Source: an uncultured Blastocatellia bacterium (lineage in GTDB: Bacteria > Acidobacteriota > Blastocatellia > Pyrinomonadales > Pyrinomonadaceae). Taken from it: a DNA stretch of 53,657 nt. Shown in pieces: positions 15,588 through 26,602 of the stretch. The stretch covers positions 1-53,657 of the forward strand of contig CAMLLD010000044.1 in the NCBI GenBank assembly GCA_946480785.1, read 5' to 3'. The first letter of the stretch is position 1. Each line of letters opens with the position of its first letter. The notes under the pieces were generated by a model. The model did no database searches and was not told where the DNA came from. It saw only the letters and a program-made list of their open reading frames with translations. Position numbers and translations under genes: made by a program.

Positions 15588-16949
15588 TCAGTTGCGTAGT
15601 GAATGAATGGGCGCGGGAATGTGACCACCGCGCCGAATGAACTCAGCGGACGAGAAGGCGTTCACCGGCATGATCGGCGCGCTACCCAACAGTCCGCCGA
15701 ACTCTACGATCTCTCCAACGCCACGGCCGGGCACCGGGATGATGCGCACTGCCGTGGTCTTGTTATTCATGACTCCGATCGCGAGTTCGTCGGCGATGAT
15801 CGCGGCGATCGTTTCGGCTGAAGTCGAACCGGGAACAGCTACCATGTCGATGCCGACCGAGCAGACGCTGGTCCATGCTTCGAGTTTGTCGAGTGACAGC
15901 GCACCGAGTTGGGCCGCTTCGATCATGCCCGCGTCTTCCGAAACGGGAATGAACGCGCCGCTCATGCCGCCGACCGAGCCACTCGCCATCGCGCCGCCTT
16001 TTTTCACCGCGTCAGTCAACAGCGCGAGCGCCGCGGTCGTGCCGTGTGTGCCCGCGCGTTCGAAACCCATCGCTTCGATGATGTTGGCGACTGAGTCGCC
16101 GACAACCGGAGTCGGCGCGAGTGAGAGATCGATGATGCCGAACGGAAGGCCGAGCCGGCGCGCTGCTTCGCGGCCGACCAGCTCGCCGGCGCGCGAGAGT
16201 TTGAACGAGAGTTTCTTGATCGTTTCGGCGAGTTCCTGCAACGGCAGATTGCGTTCGGCGTGACGCACCGCGTGATTGACCACGCCCGGGCCCGACACGC
16301 CCACATTGATCACCGCTTCCGCTTCGCTCACGCCGTGAAATGCGCCGGCCATGAACGGATTGTCTTCAACCGCATTCGCGAAACAGACAAACTTCGCGCA
16401 GGCGAGTCCGCCCTGATCGCGCGTGCGCTCGGCGGCGTCTTTGAGGAGGCGGCCGACATGGGCCACGACGTCCATGTTGATGCCCGCGCGCGTTGTGGCC
16501 GCGTTGACTGACGAACACAAACGCGTCGTGCTCGACAAGGCTTCGGGAATCGAATCGAGAAGGCGTATCTCCGAGGGCGTCGCGCCTTTTTGGACCAGGG
16601 CCGAGTAACCGCCGATGAAGTCGACACCAACCGCGCCGGCTGCGTCGTCGATCGCGCGCGCGAGCTCGACGGCGTCGCCTTTCGCGCCTTCAGTGAGGAG
16701 TGAAACGGGGGTGATCGCGATGCGTTTGTTGGCGACGCGAATGCCGAATTCGTCGCCGATCTCGTCGACTGTCGGGACGAGGCGCGCTGCCACGCGACGA
16801 ATCTTCTCGCTCGCTTTCTGCGCGATGGCGGAGATGGAGTCGCTGCTGCAATCGAGGAGACTGAGACCGAGCGTGACCGTGCGCACGTCGAGATGTTCCA
16901 TCTCGGTCATGGCGACGGTTTGCAGGATTTCGGCCTGAGTGTATTCCAT
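15588..16949 (-). CDS. UPF0210/DUF711 family protein (PFL-like fold)
   Basis: The protein has 453 residues, the family's normal length. The N-terminus ([25 protein letters not shown]), the Gly-rich central stretch ([26 protein letters not shown]) and the C-terminal [13 protein letters not shown] identify UPF0210. This family is structurally related to pyruvate formate-lyase-type barrels but has no established reaction. In many other bacteria it is paired with a small ACT-domain protein (UPF0237). Such a gene lies two places upstream here (17374-17805), so the pair is preserved inside a microcompartment locus. It may be a cargo or accessory enzyme of the compartment (inference). Confidence 0.9.
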   Translation of the reverse strand: MEYTQAEILQTVAMTEMEHLDVRTVTLGLSLLDCSSDSISAIAQKASEKIRRVAARLVPTVDEIGDEFGIRVANKRIAITPVSLLTEGAKGDAVELARAIDDAAGAVGVDFIGGYSALVQKGATPSEIRLLDSIPEALSSTTRLCSSVNAATTRAGINMDVVAHVGRLLKDAAERTRDQGGLACAKFVCFANAVEDNPFMAGAFHGVSEAEAVINVGVSGPGVVNHAVRHAERNLPLQELAETIKKLSFKLSRAGELVGREAARRLGLPFGIIDLSLAPTPVVGDSVANIIEAMGFERAGTHGTTAALALLTDAVKKGGAMASGSVGGMSGAFIPVSEDAGMIEAAQLGALSLDKLEAWTSVCSVGIDMVAVPGSTSAETIAAIIADELAIGVMNNKTTAVRIIPVPGRGVGEIVEFGGLLGSAPIMPVNAFSSAEFIRRGGHIPAPIHSLRN

Positions 16950-16953
16950 CCGT

Positions 16954-17328
16954 TTAGCCGATGACTTTGCTCAGGATCAGCAGGACGAGGAACAGCACAA
17001 AGACCACGGCGGCGACGAGGATGAAGCGCAGGCTCGGGTCGTACGCAGCTTGATCGATCACGACGCTCGAGACGTGGCGAATTTTTTCGACGCGCTCGCG
17101 TACGTTGCCGGCGACCCCCGTTGGATTCGAGGGATGCGCGACGGGAGTTTGGACCGGAGTGGGATTTTCAGGGAGCGGGGTCACAGTAGTTCGGCTGTCG
17201 CTCATGGCAACGGCTTCAGTGACCTTCGCGTCGCCGATCTGTTCGCCGCACTGCGGACAAAACGACGCGTTTTGGCGGAGCGAGACTCCACAATGAGAAC
17301 AGCGTCGGGCAATTTCGGGCTCAGACAT
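16954..17328 (-). CDS. Zinc-ribbon single-pass membrane protein
   Basis: The protein has 124 residues. The N-terminus carries a zinc ribbon ([20 protein letters not shown], CxxC-x11-CxxC at about residues 10-28). A Pro/Thr-rich linker follows, and one C-terminal membrane helix covers about 101-123 ([21 protein letters not shown]). It stops four bases before the UPF0210 start, so it belongs to the same transcript as the microcompartment genes. Its role there is not known. Tail-anchored zinc-ribbon proteins are common in this phylum and may simply be a passenger. Confidence 0.75.
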   Translation of the reverse strand: MSEPEIARRCSHCGVSLRQNASFCPQCGEQIGDAKVTEAVAMSDSRTTVTPLPENPTPVQTPVAHPSNPTGVAGNVRERVEKIRHVSSVVIDQAAYDPSLRFILVAAVVFVLFLVLLILSKVIG

Positions 17329-17373
17329 AGACGACTGCGAGATTCTACACTGAATGCGCGCGCGTTTGAGTTT

Positions 17374-17805
17374 TTATACTCGATGCATCGCGTTGAAAAG
17401 GTCTTCGCGTTGCGCGTAGATGCGCACGCCGAGTTGCTCACCCGCGCGCCGCAACCGCTCTTTCAACTCTGCCGTGCTCTCACGCGCGCGCGAAGTATCG
17501 CCGATGATCACCATGGCAAACTTGCCCTGCACCACGGTCTGGTTGATGTCGATGATACTGCAACTCGCCTCGGCGAGGATCTGCGAAACACCCGCCACGA
17601 TACCCGGGTGATCCATACCGAAGACGGAGATGATGATGCGTTCGGAAGAACCTGTCGCTGAAGCGTTGGTCGAAAGGGGATTAGACGCATTCACTTCACG
17701 ATAAATATCGGTGACCAACTGCTCAACCATCTGTTCATCCGCGGCTGGTCCTAAACGCTCGTAAACCGCGCGCGTGATGCGATAGATCAGATCCTCATTG
17801 GCCAT
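17374..17805 (-). CDS. ACT-domain protein with N-terminal amphipathic region, microcompartment-linked
   Basis: The protein has 143 residues. Residues 4-40 form two helices (DLIYRITRAVYERLG and EQMVEQLVTDIYREV). They resemble the short amphipathic helices that target enzymes into bacterial microcompartments. A Ser/Asn/Thr-rich linker follows. Residues 54-140 are an ACT domain (ERIIISVFGMDHPGIVAGVS; DINQTVVQGKFAMVIIGD) of the UPF0237 type, a ligand-sensing fold. It sits between the BMC-P vertex gene and the zinc-ribbon gene. It could be a regulatory or structural partner of the UPF0210 protein. Only the ACT assignment is firm. Confidence 0.85.
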   Translation of the reverse strand: MANEDLIYRITRAVYERLGPAADEQMVEQLVTDIYREVNASNPLSTNASATGSSERIIISVFGMDHPGIVAGVSQILAEASCSIIDINQTVVQGKFAMVIIGDTSRARESTAELKERLRRAGEQLGVRIYAQREDLFNAMHRV

Positions 17806-17820
17806 GGGAGATGTGCGTTG

Positions 17821-18150
17821 TTAAGGTCGGCCGTTCTCTGGTGCAAGTCTGCGCGCGGCTTCGCGCATCTCGTCTGAAAGAGTTTCGTTGATGTCCACGC
17901 GATCGACGATGCCGACGACCGCCGCCTCGATCGACATGTCCTGGTTTCCGATCGCGGAGCGCGCCGCTTTGCCGAAAGCGCACATCACCATCTCACCGGT
18001 GCCGGCGCCGAGCCGATCGGCGACGACGACGATGTTTCGCGTCGGTTCTTTATCGAGATCGTAAGGGTGAACGATGAGGAACCGGACACCTTCGAGATCG
18101 GGTGTCTTCTTGGTAGACCAGACGGTGCCTACTACTTTCGCCAGGAACAT
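17821..18150 (-). CDS. BMC-P (EutN/CcmL) microcompartment vertex protein
   Basis: The protein has 109 residues. The EutN/CcmL fold is clear: MFLAKVVGTVWSTKKTPDLEG at the N-terminus, then FLIVHPYDL, VVADRLGAGTGEMVMCAFGKAAR and VVGIVDRVDI. Such proteins form pentamers that cap the twelve vertices of a shell. The gene lies 15 bases upstream of the ACT-domain gene and about 40 bases after the aldehyde dehydrogenase. The presence of a vertex protein with two hexamer proteins implies that a closed shell can be made, although no trimer (BMC-T) gene is in this window. Confidence 0.96.
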   Translation of the reverse strand: MFLAKVVGTVWSTKKTPDLEGVRFLIVHPYDLDKEPTRNIVVVADRLGAGTGEMVMCAFGKAARSAIGNQDMSIEAAVVGIVDRVDINETLSDEMREAARRLAPENGRP

Positions 18151-18189
18151 GAACGTCTAAACGTTGTACTGTGACCTTCGAATTTGTAC

Positions 18190-19995
18190 TCAGACCTTCG
18201 CAAAAATCTCCGCGGGCTCACCTATGTCACGCGCAGCGGGGGTGATTATGGTTTTCGCGTTGATGTAGATCTTGTCGCCCTTTTGAAGGGCGCGGCGCAC
18301 GTCGTCTTCGCTGACAAAGTCGACTGCCGCTTTGTTGCCGTTGCTCGAGACAGTCGCTGCAGGCTTACTGACCGGTTCGACAATCTTCGGCGCTGGCGGC
18401 GGCGCAACCGGCGCCGTGTACATGCTTCCCGCTTCAGGCTCGATCTCCGGTTCCGGCTTCGGTAACGGCGACGAAACAGGAGCAGCGGGCGCCTCGATTC
18501 GTTTGCCCGCGAGGAAACGATCAACTATCGCCGCGATCTCCTGCCGGTCGATCTTGCCACCAGCGATCGAAGGCGCAGCAGGCGTTGAAACCGCAGGCTG
18601 CGCTTGCGGCGCACTCGTCTGCACACCAACTGCCGGACGCGCACTCTTCACCGGCCGCGTCTCAAACGCAACTCTCTTAATATCCATCAAGTGCAACGGC
18701 GAGACGTTGTCAGACGTCACGTTGCCGCCCCACGAACCACAACCGAGCGTCATCGACGGCGGCAACGCAGTCGAAAACCCGATCGCGCCATGCGTCGTCG
18801 GCGTGTTCACAGTGATGCGCGACGCCGGCATTTCCGCGCCAAACTGCACCGCCGCTTCACGCGAGCGCGTGTGAATCCCGGCCGTGTGGCCCATGCCGCC
18901 AAAACGCAAAACTTCCTGAGCGCGCTTCGCCGCCTGCGCTAACCCATCCACTACATAAAACGCGAGAATCGGCGAGAGCTTCTCCATCGACAACGGAAAA
19001 TCACGTCCGACACCGCCGACATCGGCAAGCAAACAGCGCGCGCCCGGCGGCACGTTCAGACCCGCCATCTTCGCGATCACTTCCACCGACTTGCCGACGA
19101 TCGCCGGATTCAACGAACGCTGCGGCGTCGCCACGACTTTCCCGAGTTGATCCGCTTCCGCGGCGGAAAGAAAATGCGCGCCTTGCAGTCTGAACTGTTC
19201 GCGCACGGCCTGCTCGATCGGCGCATCACAAACAACCGCCTGCTCCGAAGCGCAGATCGTACCGTTGTCAAAACACTTGCCGGTCAAAATATCCTGCACT
19301 GCTTTCGGCACGTCCGCCGAGCGTTCAATACAGACCGGAACATTGCCTGGGCCAACACCGAACGCCGGCTTGCCCGACGAATACGCCGCGCGCACAAGTC
19401 CGATACCGCCGGTTGCGAGAATCACGGCCGTCTGCTTGTGCTTCATCAAACTCTCGGTGCCTTCGATCGTCGCCGTTGTCATGCAACTGATCGCGTCCGC
19501 CGGCAGTCCTTCTTTAACGCCAGCTTCCCGCATGACGCGCGCGGTTTCGTTGATACACTTCGCGGCGGAAGGATGCGGCGACAGCACCACCGTGTTCCGC
19601 GACTTGATCGAGATCAGGATCTTGAAAATCGCCGTCGAGGTTGGATTAGTGGACGGAATGATTCCGGCGACAACGCCACGCGGGCTGGCAATCTCTACAA
19701 CATCTTTCGACTCCGAAACTATGCCCTTCGTGCGCAGGCCGCGAAAGTAGTTCCAGACGTCTTCGGCGGCGAAACGGTTCTTCTCCCGCTTGTCGTCGGC
19801 AACTCCGTACCCGGTTTCTTCAACAGCCATCGCGCCGAGTCGGGCGGCCTCGCGCAGCGCCGCCTTCGCCATCGCCTCGCAAATGCGATCGATCTTCTCC
19901 TGATCGAACCCAGCGACCTCGGCTTGGGCGCGATGCGCCGCCTCGACTAAATCGCGCGCCTGTTGTACCGAAACCAAATCCTTATCGACTGACAT
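18190..19995 (-). CDS. Microcompartment acylating aldehyde dehydrogenase with long C-terminal extension
   Basis: The start is the ATG at 19993-19995, 4 bases after GGAGG, giving 601 residues. The CoA-acylating aldehyde dehydrogenase domain covers about 1-455. Its catalytic Cys is in [11 protein letters not shown] near residue 247, with [20 protein letters not shown] and [11 protein letters not shown] as in PduP/EutE/AdhE-N enzymes. The tail is unusual: an Ala/Pro linker, then an amphipathic helix [19 protein letters not shown] at about 482-500 that fits a microcompartment encapsulation peptide. A second Pro-rich linker and a 45-residue C-terminal element ([19 protein letters not shown], then [11 protein letters not shown]) follow. 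It converts an aldehyde and CoA to acyl-CoA with NAD reduction. The aldehyde is unknown. Confidence 0.92.
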   Translation of the reverse strand: MSVDKDLVSVQQARDLVEAAHRAQAEVAGFDQEKIDRICEAMAKAALREAARLGAMAVEETGYGVADDKREKNRFAAEDVWNYFRGLRTKGIVSESKDVVEIASPRGVVAGIIPSTNPTSTAIFKILISIKSRNTVVLSPHPSAAKCINETARVMREAGVKEGLPADAISCMTTATIEGTESLMKHKQTAVILATGGIGLVRAAYSSGKPAFGVGPGNVPVCIERSADVPKAVQDILTGKCFDNGTICASEQAVVCDAPIEQAVREQFRLQGAHFLSAAEADQLGKVVATPQRSLNPAIVGKSVEVIAKMAGLNVPPGARCLLADVGGVGRDFPLSMEKLSPILAFYVVDGLAQAAKRAQEVLRFGGMGHTAGIHTRSREAAVQFGAEMPASRITVNTPTTHGAIGFSTALPPSMTLGCGSWGGNVTSDNVSPLHLMDIKRVAFETRPVKSARPAVGVQTSAPQAQPAVSTPAAPSIAGGKIDRQEIAAIVDRFLAGKRIEAPAAPVSSPLPKPEPEIEPEAGSMYTAPVAPPPAPKIVEPVSKPAATVSSNGNKAAVDFVSEDDVRRALQKGDKIYINAKTIITPAARDIGEPAEIFAKV

Positions 19996-20029
19996 CACGC
20001 CTCCAACACTGACCGTGGCCAGTGATTAC

Positions 20030-20434
20030 TTAGCGGGTGCGCTCTTTATTCGCGTCGCGCGTGCCGGCCCCGAGCGAGCGGCCCTGATCGCCCTGGCCCA
20101 ACTGCCCGCGCGCGCCGCCACCCTGCAAAGCCTGTTCGTCCGGACTCAAACCCGTGCGTCCGTTCACCGGCAAAACGCGCTCGACTTCAGCGTGAGGTCT
20201 CGGAATCACGTGGACACTGATCAATTCGCCGACTCTGCGCGCCGCTGCCGCGCCCGCGTCAGTCGCAGCCTTCACCGCGCCGACGTCGCCGCGCACGAAG
20301 ATCGTCACGTAGCCCGCGCCGATGTACTCCTTGCCGAGCAGTTGCACATTCGCCGCTTTGACCATCGCGTCGGCGGCTTCGACTGCGCCCACGAATCCTT
20401 TGGTCTCAACCATTCCGAGTGCTTCCAGGGGCAT
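20030..20434 (-). CDS. BMC-H microcompartment shell hexamer protein (copy 1)
   Basis: The protein has 134 residues with a BMC domain at about 1-92 ([50 protein letters not shown]). The C-terminal 40 residues are a Gly/Arg/Gln-rich tail ([19 protein letters not shown]), longer than in copy 2. GAGGAG precedes the ATG. This is the first gene of the minus-strand microcompartment unit, and the 151 bases upstream to the divergent peptidase should hold its promoter. I see TTGACG with TAAAGT 15 bases downstream on the minus strand, but it is a weak match. Confidence 0.96.
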   Translation of the reverse strand: MPLEALGMVETKGFVGAVEAADAMVKAANVQLLGKEYIGAGYVTIFVRGDVGAVKAATDAGAAAARRVGELISVHVIPRPHAEVERVLPVNGRTGLSPDEQALQGGGARGQLGQGDQGRSLGAGTRDANKERTR

Positions 20435-20621
20435 CTCTTTCTCCTCACTTTTCCAATTGTAGAGATTAAAACGACTTTACCGGGTCACCGTTGGCGTCAA
20501 CCTATCACTGCGAGCGGCAAAGAGCAAGAGAGCGAGATCTGACGCTCGCGACCAGTGAGTCGAATACGTCTTTCGGTGGGGCTTCTTGATCAATTACGCC
20601 ACTCGCCTTAGATTATCGAAT

Positions 20622-22484
20622 ATGTCGTCGCAATCGCTTCCAGTCGACACGATCGGGTTCACTCCAAACGTTGAGAGTAAGCTTGTCGACACTCCGTCGA
20701 GAGATCCGCATTCGTTTTCCAACCCGCAGGACATCAAGGTCAGTCACCTCGAACTTAACTTACGGGTCTCGTTCGCGGACAGAACGTTGCAAGGCACGGC
20801 CGTCCTGTTTCTAGAACGGCTTAATAGCAGCGCGTCGCATGTCGTCCTCGACACGCTCGACCTGAATATTCTGGAAGTGCAGTGCGCGTCCGGCGATGAC
20901 GCCTATCAACGTGCCGAATTTCAGATTGACCCAGCCAATCCGGTTCTCGGAGCTGCGCTACGAATTGAATTACCCGAAGGCGCGGATCGCGTACGAATCG
21001 AATATTCGACCAGCCCGGAAGCGCGCGGACTCCAGTGGCTCGAACCACGACACACCGCCGGAAAACAGGATCCTTTTCTACTGACTCAATCTCAGGCAAT
21101 CAATGCCCGCAGTTGGGTGCCGCTTCAGGATTCGCCACAAGTGCGAATGACGTTTCGGGCGAAGATCACTTGTCCCGAAAACCTGATGGCCGTGATGGGC
21201 GCGGCCAACAACCCACAAGTTGTCGATCGGGGCGAGTATGTCTTCGAGATGCCCCAGCCGATTCCGGCTTATCTACTCGCACTGGCCGTGGGGAAGCTGA
21301 CTTTCAAATCGATTGGACCAAGAACCGGCGTTTATGCCGAGGAATCAGTAGTTGAAACGGCCGCCGCAGAGTTCTCGGATCTCGAGGTGATGCTCGCGAA
21401 GATTGAGAGGCTATACGGGCCTTACCGTTGGGAACGCTACGATGTTCTGGTTTTGCCGCCCAGTTTTCCTCTGGGAGGAATGGAAAATCCCCGGTTGACG
21501 TTTGCGACGCCGACAATCCTCGCGGGCGATAAGAGTCTCGTCGCGGTAATAGCGCATGAATTGGCTCATTCATGGGCGGGGAATCTGGTTACGAATGCAA
21601 CCTGGAACGACTTCTGGCTCAACGAAGGCTTTTCCGTCTACGTCGAGCGAAGAATAGTTGAAGAGCTCTATGGGAAAGAGCGAGCGGAGATGGAAGCGTC
21701 ACTCGGCTTAGCGGAACTGAAGGAAGAGATCGCTAAGTTGGAGCATAAAGATGAGCTTCTCCACGGAAGTTGTAGTCAAGGCGATCCGGAAGACTGCATT
21801 ACGAAGACCCCTTACGAGAAGGGCGCACTCTTCCTGCTGCAATTGGAAAAGGTTTTTGGCCGCGCAAATTTTGATCGCTTCCTGCGCGAATACTTCGATC
21901 GTTTTGCTTTTCAGAGTATTACGACAAGTGATTTTATCGAGTACCTGAACGAGAACTTACTGCAACGGCAGCCGGCGCTTGCAGAGTCGATTCCCATTCA
22001 CGAGTGGCTTGATGAACCCGGGATTCCGTCGTCAGCTTTCCTTCCTTCATCTCCAGCTTTCAAGGAAATAGAAGGCGAAGCAGGCGCGTGGGTAGAAGGA
22101 AAGAAGCCGGGCGCTGAACTGAGCATTGCCTCCTGGACCGCGCAGGAACGGTTACATTTCCTCAACTCCCTTCCGGCCGAACTCAGCGCAGACAAACTGG
22201 CTGAGCTTGATCGGCAGTTTGCGTTCACGTCTTCAAAGAACAGCGAGATTGCTCATCAATGGCTGCTGCTGTCGATTCGTGCGGAGTATGGTCCGGCAGC
22301 CAAGCGCTTGGAAGAGTTCCTCATGTCGGTTGGGCGGGAGAGACTCATAAAGCCTCTTTACGAAGAATTATCAAAGTCAGACAAAGGCAAGACGTGGGCT
22401 CGAGGCGTCTATGAGAAAGCCCGCCCCGGTTACAATCCGATCGTAGTCAAGAAACTGGATCAGATTCTCGGGTGGCAGAAATAA
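20622..22484 (+). CDS. M1-family metalloaminopeptidase, leukotriene A4 hydrolase-like
   Basis: I place the start at the ATG at 20622 (MSSQSLPVDTIGF). A TTG at 20586 in frame would add 12 non-conserved residues. This gives 620 residues. The N-terminal beta-saddle domain covers about 1-200. The catalytic domain has the substrate motif GGMENPRLTF near 285-294 and the zinc site HELAHSWAGN near 311. The third ligand is in LNEGFSVYVERR near 330, and there is a downstream Tyr in the expected C-terminal part of the domain. An Armadillo-like C-terminal domain (about 480-620) fits the LTA4H/aminopeptidase B branch. There is no signal peptide. A TTGATC/TAGATT pair at 20586-20614 would put the transcript start almost on the ATG, so the mRNA might be leaderless. 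Confidence 0.93.
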   Translation: MSSQSLPVDTIGFTPNVESKLVDTPSRDPHSFSNPQDIKVSHLELNLRVSFADRTLQGTAVLFLERLNSSASHVVLDTLDLNILEVQCASGDDAYQRAEFQIDPANPVLGAALRIELPEGADRVRIEYSTSPEARGLQWLEPRHTAGKQDPFLLTQSQAINARSWVPLQDSPQVRMTFRAKITCPENLMAVMGAANNPQVVDRGEYVFEMPQPIPAYLLALAVGKLTFKSIGPRTGVYAEESVVETAAAEFSDLEVMLAKIERLYGPYRWERYDVLVLPPSFPLGGMENPRLTFATPTILAGDKSLVAVIAHELAHSWAGNLVTNATWNDFWLNEGFSVYVERRIVEELYGKERAEMEASLGLAELKEEIAKLEHKDELLHGSCSQGDPEDCITKTPYEKGALFLLQLEKVFGRANFDRFLREYFDRFAFQSITTSDFIEYLNENLLQRQPALAESIPIHEWLDEPGIPSSAFLPSSPAFKEIEGEAGAWVEGKKPGAELSIASWTAQERLHFLNSLPAELSADKLAELDRQFAFTSSKNSEIAHQWLLLSIRAEYGPAAKRLEEFLMSVGRERLIKPLYEELSKSDKGKTWARGVYEKARPGYNPIVVKKLDQILGWQK

Positions 22485-23523
22485 CTGGCGCAGTGGAGGG
22501 CGTTACCGGCGGCTTCGGTTTCTGACCAAATGAAAAACTGAAACCGTCATCAGGCAATAACCACGTTGTGTGATTGACCTTACACACAGTAACGCCCTTG
22601 TCAGACGGTAGATTCAGTTTGTCTTTCGGCACTGCATCTTTACTGACACCAAACAGATCCACGTAAATTCGCAAGTCATCTGGAAAGTGGATCTCTCCTG
22701 TGAATCCATCGGACAGGTAGGGCATTGTCCATGAAAAGGACCGCTCACGGGAGACCAGGTAAGTCACCTCTAGCGCAATCTCTAAGCCATCGCAGCCTGC
22801 ATAATCCGTGAGCAAAAGGTCACAACCGTGTCCAGACTTATATTCCTGCAACGGTGGGGGATAAGTTTTGGTCGCCCCGTCATAGCGGTAGGGCATGGGG
22901 TCCTGGCCCGGTTTTGTGGTCTCGATACACAGTTCCAGGACTTCGGTAATTTCGTCCCTTTCGGTCGTCCACTCGATCTTCGGCAGTATACTTTTGCCAC
23001 CTCGCTTGCACGTAAATGAGATTGCGTCGGTAACTTTGAAGAGCTCATCTCCTTCGCGAACAACTACGGTTTTGAATGTGGTGCCTTTTCTGAATGGCCC
23101 GGCAATGTGATCTCGAATTTTCTCACGGTAAAACTTGTAGAACCCTTCTTCCGCGCTGAGTTCATCGACACCAAAAAAAGCCGCGAGCGCCTGCTCCTGA
23201 AGCTTCTCTTTCTCCGTACGGTTTAGTTGCTTGATGAACTTTCTGTCAATCATGGTGTCCTGGATACGTTTTTGGAAATACTCGTGCATGTGCTGCAACT
23301 CGATGCCTATCCCGAGTATTCCTGCAGCGATGAGTCCGAGGCCGAGGTGATCCAGCACTTTGACGCCGATCGCGGCTCCGACCGGTAATTCGCCAGCCCG
23401 ATGAAAACGCTCTTCCAGCAGGACGGCGCCAATACTGGCGCCAACACCCAACAGGATTAGTGGAACAAAGGTTTTCCAGTTGTCTTTGAGGAATTGACCC
23501 AGGTGCTTAAGAAATTTTGGCAT
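22447..23523 (-). CDS. Unknown two-helix membrane protein with large cytoplasmic beta domain
   Basis: I use the ATG at 23521-23523, which follows a GAGGGAG site about 9 bases upstream. This gives 358 residues. I do not recognise the family. Two membrane helices lie near residues 20-37 (VPLILLGVGASIGAVLL) and 55-75 (HLGLGLIAAGILGIGIEL). A charged helix follows (FQKRIQDTMIDRKFIKQL, EKEKLQEQALAAFFGV), and the rest (about 130-345) is beta-rich with scattered Cys. It overlaps the end of the M1 peptidase gene tail-to-tail by 38 bases. The helix-pair-plus-soluble-domain layout resembles some defence or stress effectors, but nothing specific supports that. Confidence 0.7.
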   Translation of the reverse strand: MPKFLKHLGQFLKDNWKTFVPLILLGVGASIGAVLLEERFHRAGELPVGAAIGVKVLDHLGLGLIAAGILGIGIELQHMHEYFQKRIQDTMIDRKFIKQLNRTEKEKLQEQALAAFFGVDELSAEEGFYKFYREKIRDHIAGPFRKGTTFKTVVVREGDELFKVTDAISFTCKRGGKSILPKIEWTTERDEITEVLELCIETTKPGQDPMPYRYDGATKTYPPPLQEYKSGHGCDLLLTDYAGCDGLEIALEVTYLVSRERSFSWTMPYLSDGFTGEIHFPDDLRIYVDLFGVSKDAVPKDKLNLPSDKGVTVCKVNHTTWLLPDDGFSFSFGQKPKPPVTPSTAPVISATRESDPVS

Positions 23524-23624
23524 GTCAGTTTCGCTCCCTCGTGAGATTTGATATGGCAAGGGCGAACCGCCGCGTAGGCTACTCCCCGATAACTCCTGAG
23601 TCAATGACGTTACGGCCCAAAAGT

Positions 23625-23654
23625 TTGACACCGTTTAGCAGGCCAAGCTATAGT
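23625..23654 (+). promoter_or_regulatory. Sigma-70-type promoter for the HTH/guaB unit
   Basis: TTGACA at 23625-23630 is a perfect -35 box. TATAGT at 23649-23654 matches the -10 consensus at five of six bases. The spacing is 18 bases. Transcription would start near 23661, about 60 bases before the HTH gene at 23720, and can run on into guaB. Confidence 0.75.
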
Positions 23655-23719
23655 GCAGAAAAAGTGGGAGTTGTGCGGTCCGAGGCAGTCCACCCAGGTC
23701 AGCAAACGAACGACTGGAG

Positions 23720-25691
<1,972 letters not shown>

Positions 25692-25705
25692 TCGGTTTTA
25701 TCCGT

Positions 25706-26602
25706 GTGCCAACTCGTCACGCAACTCTCATCGCCAATCCTAAAACCGGCCGCTATGGTGCGCGCCGGCTTAGACCAATCGAGAATGTCGCCTCACAACT
25801 GCGCTCTTCAGGCGTCGACGTCGATCTGGAATTAACGAAAGCTCCCGGTGACGCGACTGAGATCGCGGCGCGCACGGCTCGCAACGGCTCGTCTGATGTG
25901 ATCGTCGCCGGCGGCGATGGGACCATCAACGAAGCGATTCAGGGGCTGGCAGGCACTGATGCGAGACTCGCGATTATTCCGCGCGGCACCGGCAACGTGC
26001 TCGCTCGTGAACTAAAGCTGCCGCTGGACGACGAACAAGCAACCGCGGTCGCGGCGCGTGGGAATGCGCGCCGGATACATCTCGGACTCGCCACTGAGGA
26101 AGCGACCGGAACGAGCCGGCTCTTCGTGCTGATGGCGGGGATTGGTCTTGACGCGTCAGTGGTCCAACGAACGCCGCCGCGGTTGAAGAAGCGTATCGGC
26201 AGAGGCGCGTTTTGGATTTCGGGTTTCAGTCATCTCGCGGATTGGAGACCATCGCTTTTCACCCTCGAGATCGATGGTAGTGAATACACGGGGACGTTTG
26301 CGGCGATCGGTAAGGCCGCGCGTTATGGCGGCGATCTTTTGATCACGCCCGGCGCGCGTCTCGAACAGCCGGAGTTTGAGATCTGCATCATCGAGACGAT
26401 GAGTCGTTTTAGTTATCTGCGTTTGCTTGCGTACGCAGTGCGCAGCGGGATGCCGCGCAACAAAGCGGGCGTGCGGTTCGTGAATGCGACGCGCGTGCGC
26501 GCGACGGGCGATGCGCCGGTGCAGATCGATGGTGAGTTACTCGGTCAGTTACCGATGCGCTTCGAGATCGCGCCCCACTCGCTGGAAGTCATCGTGCCGT
26601 AG
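25706..26602 (+). CDS. Diacylglycerol kinase-like (DagK/YegS family) lipid kinase
   Basis: The protein has 298 residues, started at GTG 25706. A GGAG overlaps the guaB stop about 16 bases upstream, so translation may be coupled. N-terminal LIANPKTGRYGARR and the nucleotide-binding GGDGTINEAIQGL near 68-80 define the DagK catalytic domain. IIPRGTGNVLARELKLP follows at about 91-107. The C-terminal beta-sandwich ends in VQIDGELLGQLPMRFEI, as in DgkB/YegS. It would phosphorylate diacylglycerol or another lipid alcohol at the membrane. It overlaps the end of the convergent M61 peptidase gene by 14 bases. Confidence 0.92.
   Translation: MPTRHATLIANPKTGRYGARRLRPIENVASQLRSSGVDVDLELTKAPGDATEIAARTARNGSSDVIVAGGDGTINEAIQGLAGTDARLAIIPRGTGNVLARELKLPLDDEQATAVAARGNARRIHLGLATEEATGTSRLFVLMAGIGLDASVVQRTPPRLKKRIGRGAFWISGFSHLADWRPSLFTLEIDGSEYTGTFAAIGKAARYGGDLLITPGARLEQPEFEICIIETMSRFSYLRLLAYAVRSGMPRNKAGVRFVNATRVRATGDAPVQIDGELLGQLPMRFEIAPHSLEVIVP

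Noticed and set aside
19147..19950. A long open frame opposite the aldehyde dehydrogenase
   Set aside because: It is antisense shadow of a strongly conserved enzyme, with Arg-rich composition and no family features.
15222..20434. A carboxysome
   Set aside because: No RuBisCO, carbonic anhydrase or CcmM/CsoS2 scaffold is present. An acylating aldehyde dehydrogenase means a metabolosome type.
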